Shown piece by piece: positions 42,684 to 49,732 of a stretch of DNA of 52,759 nucleotides. Made by a program: the position numbers and the translations under genes. The notes under the pieces were generated by a model, which was not told where the DNA came from, did no database searches, and saw only the letters and a program-made list of their open reading frames with translations. This stretch comes from an uncultured Bacilli bacterium (GTDB lineage Bacteria > Bacillota_I > Bacilli_A > RF39 > UBA660), in NCBI GenBank assembly GCA_934179675.1, contig CAKPQS010000005.1, forward strand, positions 1 to 52,759. The letters run 5' to 3'. Each line of letters starts with the position of its first letter. Position 1 is the stretch's first letter.

Positions 42684-43085
42684 TCACCCCATTTTTGGTA
42701 TAAATATTAGTAATCCAATTATTAAGGACATTAATGAAAATATTAAAGTTGCGCCAGATGCACAATCTTTTGCGATTTTAGCAAGTGGTTTTCTTTCTAA
42801 TGTAACTAAATCAACAGTAGCTTCTAAAGCACTATTAATAAGTTCACATCCAAAAACTAGCCCATAACAAACAATTATAAAACACCATTCTGTTTTATTA
42901 ATATTAAGTAAAAAGCCCAATATAGTTGTAATTATAATCGCACTCACTATAATAATAAAATTATGTTCATATTTGATTGCATATATTATTCCATTTATAG
43001 CATTTTCAAAACTTTTTTTATATCTAATAAAATGATTCCCTTTTATACCACTTCTTATTTCTTTATCGAGTAATCCCCATTTCAT
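42684..43085 (-). CDS. dgkA: Diacylglycerol/undecaprenol kinase
   Basis: Membrane protein of 133 residues with three spans, of the DgkA family; Gram-positive members phosphorylate undecaprenol to recycle the wall lipid carrier. It shows FENAINGIIYAIKYEHNFII, CELINSALEATVDLVTLERK (ENxALE-type catalytic segment), LAKIAKDCASGATLIFSL. Length and spacing match. Its ATG overlaps the ybeY stop by 23 bases and AGGAGATTTT lies ahead of it. Adjacent ybeY is the usual neighbour. Confidence 0.93.
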   Translation of the reverse strand: MKWGLLDKEIRSGIKGNHFIRYKKSFENAINGIIYAIKYEHNFIIIVSAIIITTILGFLLNINKTEWCFIIVCYGLVFGCELINSALEATVDLVTLERKPLAKIAKDCASGATLIFSLMSLIIGLLIFIPKMG

Positions 43086-43503
43086 TCAAAATCTCCTCTT
43101 GTAAACCAAACATTACCTTTTCATCTTCTTTTTTCATATGATCATATCCAAGTAAATGTAATAAACCATGAACAATTAAAAAAGCCATTTCTCTTTCTTC
43201 TTTATGTCCATATTCTATAGCTTGTTCATGTACTTTGTCTAAACAAATATAAATATCTCCAAGTACTCTTGCACTATATACTGATACATCATCAGTATCT
43301 TCTAAAGCAAAAGAAATAACATCTGTCGGTCTATCTACATTTCTATATGTTTTATTTATTTGATGTATTTCATCTAAACCAACAAAAATAATATTTACTT
43401 CACTATTACAAGCATCCATTTTTTTTAATGTATATTTTGCTATTTTTCTTACAAAAGTTTTATCAATTTTTTCTAAAGTATTATTAAAAATTCCTATTCT
43501 CAT
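43063..43503 (-). CDS. ybeY: rRNA endoribonuclease / maturation factor YbeY
   Basis: Metalloprotein of 146 residues with the zinc motif in VHGLLHLLGYDH (Hx3Hx5H). NKTYRNVDRPTDVISFALED and LGDIYICLDKV are also typical. It takes part in 16S rRNA 3' end processing and ribosome quality control. I take ATG 43503 (GAGGTG eight bases upstream) rather than the GTG at 43512, which falls inside that ribosome-binding site. A 13-bp hairpin and TATAAT lie just upstream. Confidence 0.94.
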   Translation of the reverse strand: MRIGIFNNTLEKIDKTFVRKIAKYTLKKMDACNSEVNIIFVGLDEIHQINKTYRNVDRPTDVISFALEDTDDVSVYSARVLGDIYICLDKVHEQAIEYGHKEEREMAFLIVHGLLHLLGYDHMKKEDEKVMFGLQEEILNEMGITR

Positions 43504-43527
43504 ATCAATCACACCTCAATTATATCA

Positions 43528-43563
43528 AATCATTAATATTAAAGTCCAGAAATATTAATGATT
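43528..43563. repeat. 13-bp perfect inverted repeat between vanZ and ybeY
   Basis: AATCATTAATATT (43528-43540) and AATATTAATGATT (43551-43563) are exact reverse complements with a ten-base loop; the stem covers the vanZ stop. On the minus strand no T run follows, but TATAAT does (43524-43519), so it is more likely an mRNA 3' structure or punctuator than a terminator. Confidence 0.8.
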
Positions 43564-44153
43564 TTTAACAAATACATTATTAATATAATAACAAATGTTA
43601 TTATTATAATATTATAAAGAATAACATTTTGAAGTATTTTAGGTAAATGATCTTGTATATAATTAATTATTTTGTACGCAAAATATCCGAAAGTGCCACC
43701 TATTACATTAAGCATAATATCATCAACATCAAATACTCTTCCAATAAACATTTGTGTTAGTTCAATAGAAACAGAAACAATAAAAGAAATTAATAAAGCT
43801 GGTTTAACATTCTGTAGTTTTAAAATATAACCTGCAAAGAAACCAAGGGGCATAAACATAAACATATTACCAATTATATTTCTATAAAAAGCTTCACTTG
43901 TTATATCATATCTTAATATTTCTTTAAAAGGAATAAAATTATTAGTTCCCCATGATACATCTTTAAATGTTACAACATAGAATAAACACAAAATATAAAA
44001 AACAAAACCATATAATAATATTTCTTTATAGGGAAAAAATTTTTTATGATTAACAACTAAATATGTTATTCTAAAAGATATCAATATTACAGAAATAATT
44101 ACAATCATTGGCCATATTTGAACCATTACATTTCTTACAACATCTCTAACCAC
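43539..44153 (-). CDS. VanZ-like membrane protein
   Basis: Protein of about 204 residues with about five membrane spans and VanZ-type blocks: WGTNNFIPFKEILRY (NxxPF), NIIGNMFMFMPLGFFAGYIL, SIELTQMFIGRVFDVDDIML (S-E-x-x-Q and the R.FDVDD motif), NVIGGTFGYFAYK. VanZ confers low teicoplanin resistance in some enterococci; most relatives have no assigned role. I favour GTG 44153 with AGAGGA upstream, which overlaps the yqfD stop by eight bases; an ATG at 44126 is the alternative. It sits where phoH is found in Bacillus. Confidence 0.8.
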   Translation of the reverse strand: MVRDVVRNVMVQIWPMIVIISVILISFRITYLVVNHKKFFPYKEILLYGFVFYILCLFYVVTFKDVSWGTNNFIPFKEILRYDITSEAFYRNIIGNMFMFMPLGFFAGYILKLQNVKPALLISFIVSVSIELTQMFIGRVFDVDDIMLNVIGGTFGYFAYKIINYIQDHLPKILQNVILYNIIIITFVIILIMYLLKIINISGL

Positions 44154-45267
44154 TTTGCTCAATCCTCTCATAAGCTGTAATATTTTCACACACAGCATAA
44201 AATACTTCTACTTCTATTTTACTATCATTTAGAGAAACTTTCAAACATTTTTCATAAATTATATATTCTTCGTCATTTAGTTTACTATTTATATTTTTTC
44301 TGCCCAATTCTAAAGCTTTTTCAATGGCTTCATCATAATTATATACATTATCTATTTTATTTACTTCATATATAATATTTTTATATAAAGAAACTATTTT
44401 ATTCTCAAAAATTTTATTTTTTTCTATTTTTCCCTTTTTTTTAAACAAATTAAATTCTTTATTAAATAATTTAATACTATATCTAGTACTTTTGTTACCA
44501 CTTAATTTTTCTTCACTATAAACAAGTGGAAAACTAACACTAGTTTTATACCAAACTTCTCCCATTACTTTTCCTTCAGCTTTTACAATATTTTTTATAT
44601 TTTCATTTAAATATATATTACCACTAATAATAATATCACCCTTTTTAACCGTGCTACCAGTTCTTTTTACTATAATTCCATTAGAAGCTTTAACATCTAA
44701 TATAACAGCATCTTTTAAAGCAACAATATTTCTTAATTCATTTGTATTATTTTCTTCACTTTTAATTCTTTCTTCTAATTTTAAAATACATCTTGTACCA
44801 ACATTTTCTATTTCTAACCATTCTATATTATCTTTATATTTAGTAAGTATTATGTTTTTTATGTTTTTTAATTCTTGATAATTTTTTTTAAAGCTATATT
44901 TATAAATACCATTTTTATTTAATTCTTCATTTAAGTTATTTTTTAATTTATTGTTATTGGTTATAATATCAATTTCAAAAGTAATTTGACCTAAAATATA
45001 TATAGTAAATATACTGATTATAATAGAAATAATAAGAAATAAGTTATTTTTTAATGTTTCTTTTATTTTAATTATTCCAGTTGATCCAACTATTTCAATA
45101 TCATAAATTGTTTTTAAATCTAAAATTTTATCTAAATCATCTTTTTTTATGTAAATATATATAATATCTTTAGATATTTTTTTAATTTTATATAAATTTA
45201 TTTTATTTTGGTATAACTTCTGAATAAACATTTGACTATGTTTACCAGTTATCTTAAGTATTAACAT
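44146..45267 (-). CDS. yqfD: Sporulation protein YqfD
   Basis: Protein of 373 residues of the YqfD family: an N-terminal cytoplasmic domain (VPEDKL-like LILKITGKHSQMFIQKLYQN), one membrane span (LFLIISIIISIFTIYILGQI), then an extracytoplasmic part with ILDVKASNGIIVKRTGSTVK and KKGDIIISGN, the hallmark beta-barrel-like block. In Bacillus YqfC/YqfD belong to the sigma-E mother-cell regulon and are needed for sporulation. The ATG at 45267 overlaps the end of yqfC. It is part of a yqfC-yqfD-vanZ-ybeY-dgkA run. Confidence 0.85.
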   Translation of the reverse strand: MLILKITGKHSQMFIQKLYQNKINLYKIKKISKDIIYIYIKKDDLDKILDLKTIYDIEIVGSTGIIKIKETLKNNLFLIISIIISIFTIYILGQITFEIDIITNNNKLKNNLNEELNKNGIYKYSFKKNYQELKNIKNIILTKYKDNIEWLEIENVGTRCILKLEERIKSEENNTNELRNIVALKDAVILDVKASNGIIVKRTGSTVKKGDIIISGNIYLNENIKNIVKAEGKVMGEVWYKTSVSFPLVYSEEKLSGNKSTRYSIKLFNKEFNLFKKKGKIEKNKIFENKIVSLYKNIIYEVNKIDNVYNYDEAIEKALELGRKNINSKLNDEEYIIYEKCLKVSLNDSKIEVEVFYAVCENITAYERIEQSG

Positions 45268-45269
45268 AT

Positions 45270-45503
45270 TCACCTGAATTCTATTTTATCGATTTTACCA
45301 CTTATTAAAATTTCATCATTTACTAATTTACAGACAGTTAAATTATTTCCTTTAATATTAACAATTCCTTTTTTATATTTTATAATAATAGAATTATCAT
45401 TAAATTCATAAATACTTATATAGTTTACAATATTAATACGATCTTCAAATATATGAATACAAAATTCATTTTCCATTATATAATCTCTTAAACCACTATA
45501 CAT
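45270..45503 (-). CDS. yqfC: Sporulation protein YqfC
   Basis: Protein of 77 residues of the YqfC family, recognised mainly by sequence character and position: NEFCIHIFEDRINIVNYISI, EFNDNSIIIKYKKGIVNIKG and NLTVCKLVNDEILISGKIDK, which is the usual N-IVxY...x..G.i.ikG..L..... pattern. It overlaps yqfD by a few bases, as in sporulating Firmicutes. Function unknown beyond membership of the sporulation regulon. Confidence 0.8.
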   Translation of the reverse strand: MYSGLRDYIMENEFCIHIFEDRINIVNYISIYEFNDNSIIIKYKKGIVNIKGNNLTVCKLVNDEILISGKIDKIEFR

Positions 45504-45543
45504 AATTCACCATTTAAATATATGACCAAATAAAAAAAATATG

Positions 45544-45789
45544 TTAGCAACACTCAACTACTTTTAGTTTGCCATCATATTTCATATCATAATCATCTAA
45601 AAAATTATAAAATTCTAATTCATCTAATATATTTGTTTTTTTAATATCTAGTACAATATTTAAAATATTATATGTTTTTACTATATTATATAACCTTTCT
45701 TTTAATTTAATAATATTTTTTTTATTTAAATTCCCTTCTACTAATATATATAATGTTTCTCTATTATATACAATATCTATATTAAACAT
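45544..45789 (-). CDS. Small STAS-like protein
   Basis: Protein of 81 residues. YILVEGNLNKKNIIKLKERL then NIVLDIKKTNILD resembles the first half of a STAS domain (anti-sigma-factor antagonist fold). The usual Ser phosphorylation site of SpoIIAA (D-S-x-G) is not present; ILDELEF is in that position. Likely short and possibly degenerate. ACGGTGATGAT precedes the ATG, so it is probably translated. It is adjacent to yqfC. The family call is weak. Confidence 0.45.
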   Translation of the reverse strand: MFNIDIVYNRETLYILVEGNLNKKNIIKLKERLYNIVKTYNILNIVLDIKKTNILDELEFYNFLDDYDMKYDGKLKVVECC

Positions 45790-45919
45790 ATCATCACCGT
45801 TTTTAATATAGCACTAAATAAAAAAAAAATTAACTAATTCGACAAAACTAGTTATATTTTGTAAAAATCTAAACTAATAGTTTAAAAATAAATATTTCTT
45901 TATTTTTTTATATAAGATG

Positions 45920-45928
45920 TGCTATAAT
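45920..45928 (+). promoter_or_regulatory. Extended -10 promoter of murT-gatD
   Basis: TGC then TATAAT (45923-45928); no clear -35. It starts transcription a few bases before the AAGGTGAT ribosome-binding site. Confidence 0.55.
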
Positions 45929-45945
45929 TTAAAAAGGTGATACAA

Positions 45946-47283
45946 ATGAAAATATTAAGTATATTAACAGCAAAAATATTAATTTTTATAGGTAAATTAT
46001 TAAATAGAGGTAGTGTTTTACCTGGTTCAGTAGCGCTTAAAATTGATAAAAATATTTTAGGTAAACTTAAAATGCCTAAAACAGTTATCAGTGTCACTGG
46101 CTCAAGTGGTAAAGGATCAACATGTAATTTAATAGTTGACATAGCACGAAACCAAGGAAAAAAAGTTGTTTTTAATGATAAAGGGTCTAATTTAATAACT
46201 GGTATATTAACAACATTATTATCAGCTTGTAATTTAAAGGGTGAATTAAAACAAGATATTTTAGTCACAGAAATAGATGAAAGATATACAAAATTACTTT
46301 TCAAATATTTAAAACCTAATTATGTTGTAATAACAAATATAACAAGAGATCAACCTCCAAGACATGGAAACTATGAAATTGTATATGAAGAAATTAAAAA
46401 AGCTTTAACAAAAGATATGCATCTAGTATTAAATGCTGATGATCCATATACACAAAAATTTATTCTTAATGCCCAAAATAAATATACTTTATTTGGAATT
46501 GGTACAAATCAATATACATATAATGATGAAAAATTTGAAAATTTAAATATTAAATATTGTCCAAAATGTAATAGCAAATTATTATATACATATTATCATT
46601 GTGAAACATTAGGTAACTATTATTGTCCAAATTGTGATTTCAAAAGAAAAAAGCCATTAATGGAAGTAACAAAATTAGATTATGAAAAAAATTTAGTTAT
46701 TGTTAATGATGAATATAAATTTAATATACCTTTCAATACTTTATTTGAAGTATATAATACACTTGCAGGTTTTACAATATCAAGTCTTATAGGATTAAAT
46801 TTAGATGAAGCATGTAATACAATATCTAAAATACCTGTAAATTTAAAAATATTTAATAAATATACATTTGATAATAGAATTGTATATGTTTTAAATAATA
46901 AAGCTGAAAATGCAACTACATATAATCAATCATTATTATTCGTAAAAAGAAATACAGAATTAAAAACATTAATAATTGGTTGGAAAGAAATAAGTAGAAG
47001 ATATAATTTTGATGATCTATCATGGTTATATGATATTGAATTTGAATTACTAAATAATAATGAAATTGATAAAATTGTTTGTATTGGTCCACAAGCATAT
47101 GATATTGCAACAAGATTAAAATATGCAAATATTGAAGAAGATAAAATAGTTGTTATACATTTAATAGAAGAAGCAACAAAATTTATTAAATCTAAAACAA
47201 AAGGAAATATATATGGAATACTAAACTTTGATATGGTAGAACCATTTAATAATAATATGAAAGGAGAAAAAAGTGGAAATTAA
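45946..47283 (+). CDS. murT: MurT-like Mur ligase family protein
   Basis: Protein of 445 residues in the position and layout of MurT, the ATP-using subunit that with GatD amidates the D-Glu of lipid II. N-terminal RGSVLPGSVALKID, then the P-loop VTGSSGKGSTCN. The usual form is VTGTNGKTTT, so it departs at several positions. NITRDQPPRHGNYEIVY corresponds to the usual N.FRDQ.DRYGE. A four-cysteine ribbon, CPKCNSKLL and YYCPNCDF, is present as in MurT. The C-terminal DUF1727-like part has YVLNNKAENATTYNQSLLF (usually LVKNPAG-like). ATG 45946 is chosen behind AAGGTGAT; a GTG at 45937 lies within that site. The gatD start overlaps its end. Confidence 0.82.
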   Translation: MKILSILTAKILIFIGKLLNRGSVLPGSVALKIDKNILGKLKMPKTVISVTGSSGKGSTCNLIVDIARNQGKKVVFNDKGSNLITGILTTLLSACNLKGELKQDILVTEIDERYTKLLFKYLKPNYVVITNITRDQPPRHGNYEIVYEEIKKALTKDMHLVLNADDPYTQKFILNAQNKYTLFGIGTNQYTYNDEKFENLNIKYCPKCNSKLLYTYYHCETLGNYYCPNCDFKRKKPLMEVTKLDYEKNLVIVNDEYKFNIPFNTLFEVYNTLAGFTISSLIGLNLDEACNTISKIPVNLKIFNKYTFDNRIVYVLNNKAENATTYNQSLLFVKRNTELKTLIIGWKEISRRYNFDDLSWLYDIEFELLNNNEIDKIVCIGPQAYDIATRLKYANIEEDKIVVIHLIEEATKFIKSKTKGNIYGILNFDMVEPFNNNMKGEKSGN

Positions 47284-47998
47284 TATATTACATCTATATT
47301 ATGATTTATTAAATTTATATGGTGAAAACGGAAATATAAAAGCTTTAAAAAAGCATTTAGAAGAACAAAATATAAAAGTTAATATAGAATTTTTAACACT
47401 AAATGATAAAATTGATTTTAAAAAATATGATTTTGTATATATAGGATCAGGAACTGAAAAAAATTTAAATTTAGCTTTAAAAGATTTAATAAAATATAAA
47501 AAAAGTATTAAAGAATATATTGAAAATAATAAATTTTTCCTAGCTACAGGTAATTCTATTGTTTTATTTGGTAAAACATTAAAAGAAAATAATATTACTC
47601 ACAAATGCCTAGAAATATTTGATTATGAATCAAAAAAAGAAGACTTTAGAATGGTTGATCAAGTTGTATTTAATATGCCACTTATCAAAACAAAAATAAT
47701 TGGTTTTCAAAACCAATCATATACTACCAAAAATATTAAAAATCCATTATTCGAAGTCATAAGAGGAGTTGGAAGTTATCCAAATTCTGAATATGAAGGA
47801 TTACACTATAAAAATTTTTATGGAACTTATGTAATAGGTCCACTATTAGTTAGAAATCCTAATTTATTATCTTACATAATAAAAGAATTAATTAAATCTA
47901 AAGATGAAAATTTCAAATTTAATAAAATAAATTTATATTTTGAAAATAAAGCTTATAATACATTTTTAGACTATTTAAGAAGTTTAGAAGACAAATAA
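47273..47998 (+). CDS. gatD: GatD-like glutamine amidotransferase fold, catalytic residues missing
   Basis: Protein of 241 residues with the class I glutaminase layout of GatD: NILHLYYDLLNLYGENGNIK, YDFVYIGSGTEKNLNLALKD, and GLHYKNFYGTYVIGPLLVRN. In active GatD the nucleophile loop is ..CGG.QLLG; here it reads FLATGNSIVLFG without Cys. The His of GTYLHGPLL is Ile in GTYVIGPLL. Both halves of the glutaminase site are therefore gone, so ammonia release from Gln is not expected. It starts at GTG 47273 behind AAAGGAG, overlapping murT by 11 bases, so the partnership is intact. Confidence 0.82.
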   Translation: MEINILHLYYDLLNLYGENGNIKALKKHLEEQNIKVNIEFLTLNDKIDFKKYDFVYIGSGTEKNLNLALKDLIKYKKSIKEYIENNKFFLATGNSIVLFGKTLKENNITHKCLEIFDYESKKEDFRMVDQVVFNMPLIKTKIIGFQNQSYTTKNIKNPLFEVIRGVGSYPNSEYEGLHYKNFYGTYVIGPLLVRNPNLLSYIIKELIKSKDENFKFNKINLYFENKAYNTFLDYLRSLEDK

Positions 47999-48243
47999 TT
48001 GTCTTCTATTTCTATATTGTCATATAACATTTGTCTATCTGTTAAAGTTTCATTTAAATAATCACTAAAAATATAATTTTTATCATTAGTATTTTCTAAA
48101 ACATAACAATTACTCTCGAAATCAAATATATAAGTAGTTGTTTTTTTCTGCAAAGTTAATTTTATTTTATAAGGATGTTTATTTTTTTTCATCAATTTAA
48201 GTAAATCATAAAAACTAATTTTTTTTTTAAAACATACAATCAT
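47971..48243 (-). CDS. Hypothetical protein
   Basis: Protein of about 90 residues I do not recognise. KKKISFYDLLKLMKKNKHPY is basic and helical; TLQKKTTTYIFDFESNCYVL looks like two strands, and the C-terminal part is acidic. No membrane segment. I use ATG 48243 with GAGGAATAAAATT before it; an ATG at 48258 is also in frame. It converges on gatD, overlapping its last 28 bases. Confidence 0.55.
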   Translation of the reverse strand: MIVCFKKKISFYDLLKLMKKNKHPYKIKLTLQKKTTTYIFDFESNCYVLENTNDKNYIFSDYLNETLTDRQMLYDNIEIEDNYLSSKLLK

Positions 48244-48342
48244 AATTTTATTCCTCATAAATATTATATCATATAATTCGTATTTTGTTCGATTTTTTAA
48301 ATAATATTCTTTTTAATGTAAAAATTATTGTAGGTGATTACA

Positions 48343-48789
48343 ATGAATAATAGATTAGAAGACTTAAGAGAATTAAGTGATTTTAATAAAAAAGAATTTG
48401 CAAAAATACTAGGAGTAAGTGATTCAATATATGCTAGATGGGAAAATGGTAAAGATTTTATACCAACAAAAAGATTGTATCAAATAGCACAATTTTATAA
48501 AATTAATATAGATTATATATTGTGTTTAACAAATAAAAAAATAGATATTAAACAAAATAAAAATATTGATATAAATATTGTTTCTAAAAGAGTACAAGAA
48601 ATAAGAAATGATAAAAATGAATCATTAAAAAAATTTGCTCAAAGACTTAATACTTCTGCATCTACATGGTATGCTTATGAAAAAGGAGAAGTATTAATAT
48701 TGGGTGCATTTTTATTAGAACTATGTAAAAATTATAATTATTCAGCAGATTGGATATTAGGAAAAACTAGTCAAAAATATATTGACTAG
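48343..48789 (+). CDS. Transcriptional regulator with two tandem HTH (Xre) domains
   Basis: Protein of 148 residues with two helix-turn-helix units. The first is LEDLRELSDFNKKEFAKILG then VSDSIYARWENGKDFIP, residues 1-60. The second is VQEIRNDKNESLKKFAQRLN then TSASTWYAYEKGEV, residues 80-145. Single-domain Xre repressors have one such unit plus a sensor or dimerisation domain; here the second half is another DNA-binding unit. Start ATG 48343 follows GGTGATTAC; a GTG at 48334 lies in that site. Target genes are unknown. It is divergent from the neighbouring hypothetical gene. Confidence 0.85.
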   Translation: MNNRLEDLRELSDFNKKEFAKILGVSDSIYARWENGKDFIPTKRLYQIAQFYKINIDYILCLTNKKIDIKQNKNIDINIVSKRVQEIRNDKNESLKKFAQRLNTSASTWYAYEKGEVLILGAFLLELCKNYNYSADWILGKTSQKYID

Positions 48790-48820
48790 TTTTAAAAAAA
48801 AAGAGCTTTAAGCTCTTGAA
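48763..48820. terminator. Pair of terminator hairpins between the Xre gene and efp
   Basis: AAAACTAGTCAA/TTGACTAGTTTT (12-bp stem) ends the plus-strand gene; GAGCTT/AAGCTC plus a T run on the minus strand (48801-48818) ends efp. Confidence 0.75.
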
Positions 48821-49365
48821 ACATATTTTCCATCTTTAGTTGAAATTAATATTGTTTCCCCTTCTTCAATAAATAGAGGAACTCTTACAGTATGACCAGT
48901 TTCTAAAACGGCATCTTTTTGGGCATTATTTGTTGTATTACCTTTTACAGCAGGTTCAGTTGATACTATTTTCATAGCAATTTTATCAGGTAAAATTAAA
49001 CCTAATAATTCACCTTCATAAAATGTTAAATCAACTTCTAATCCTTCTTTTAAATAAATAGCGTCATCACCAATTTGATCAGCAGATAATTCTATTTGTT
49101 CAAAAGTTTGCATATTCATAAAATTATATTTGTTGCCATCATTATATAAAAATTGCATTGGGTGTTTTTCAATCATGGCTTTTTCTAATTTAATACTACT
49201 ATTAAATGTTTTTTCAACAATTGCACCAGTTCTTAAATTTCTCAATTTTGTCTTCATAAAGGCAGCACCTTTACCAGGTTTAACATGTAAAAATTCAATT
49301 ACTGAATAAATGTCACCTTCGAATAAAACTGTCATTCCAACTTTAATATCATTTACGTTTATCAT
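48808..49365 (-). CDS. efp: Elongation factor P
   Basis: Protein of 185 residues with three beta-barrel domains, which relieves ribosome stalling at polyproline. N-terminal MINVNDIKVGMTVLFEGDIY and FLHVKPGKGAAFMKTKLRN (KOW domain with the loop carrying the modifiable residue, Lys in PGKGAAF), then KTFNSSIKLEKAMIEKHPMQ and the C-terminal LETGHTVRVPLFIEEGETI. Normal length. It lies 15 bases after rpmG and shares its promoter; a terminator follows. Confidence 0.95.
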   Translation of the reverse strand: MINVNDIKVGMTVLFEGDIYSVIEFLHVKPGKGAAFMKTKLRNLRTGAIVEKTFNSSIKLEKAMIEKHPMQFLYNDGNKYNFMNMQTFEQIELSADQIGDDAIYLKEGLEVDLTFYEGELLGLILPDKIAMKIVSTEPAVKGNTTNNAQKDAVLETGHTVRVPLFIEEGETILISTKDGKYVSRA

Positions 49366-49380
49366 AAGTCAACTCCCCTA

Positions 49381-49548
49381 CTATTTGCTTTCTTTATGTA
49401 CTGTGTTTGTTCTACATTTGTTACAGAATTTTTTTAATTCTAAACGATCTGTAGTATTTTTTTTGTTTTTAGAAACACGATAGTTTTCAGATTTACAAAC
49501 ACTACATTTAAGAGTAACTAATTCTCTAGCTTCACCTTTTTTAGCCAT
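49381..49548 (-). CDS. rpmG: 50S ribosomal protein L33
   Basis: Protein of 55 residues with two zinc-type Cys pairs (LKCSVCKSENY and KKFCNKCRTNTVHKESK), the Cys-containing (C+) form of L33. ATG 49548 is chosen behind GGGAGGGAAAATT, giving the normal start MAKKGEARELVTLK. An upstream in-frame ATG would add 24 unrelated residues and overlaps the promoter. It is the first gene of the rpmG-efp unit. Confidence 0.93.
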   Translation of the reverse strand: MAKKGEARELVTLKCSVCKSENYRVSKNKKNTTDRLELKKFCNKCRTNTVHKESK

Positions 49549-49579
49549 AATTTTCCCTCCCTTTAAAAGCGTCAACCAT

Positions 49580-49608
49580 ATTATAGCATTATTAAATGAA
49601 AATATCAA
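49580..49608 (-). promoter_or_regulatory. Promoter of rpmG-efp
   Basis: TTGATA (49608-49603) and TATAAT (49585-49580) on the minus strand with a 17-bp spacer and TGC before the -10. Confidence 0.75.
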
Positions 49609-49732
49609 ATAAAAATGCATAAAACATTAGAATTATAATAAATTTTTTTATAAATTACAATATTTTTGTAGTTTTTTTTAATTAAATTTAAATGAATTGT
49701 TAAATACACAATTATAATTTTAACTTCTTAAT

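Noticed and set aside
45544..45789. True SpoIIAA
   Set aside because: Too short, and the phosphorylatable Ser motif is absent; SpoIIAB and sigma-F genes do not follow. Kept only as a STAS-like protein.
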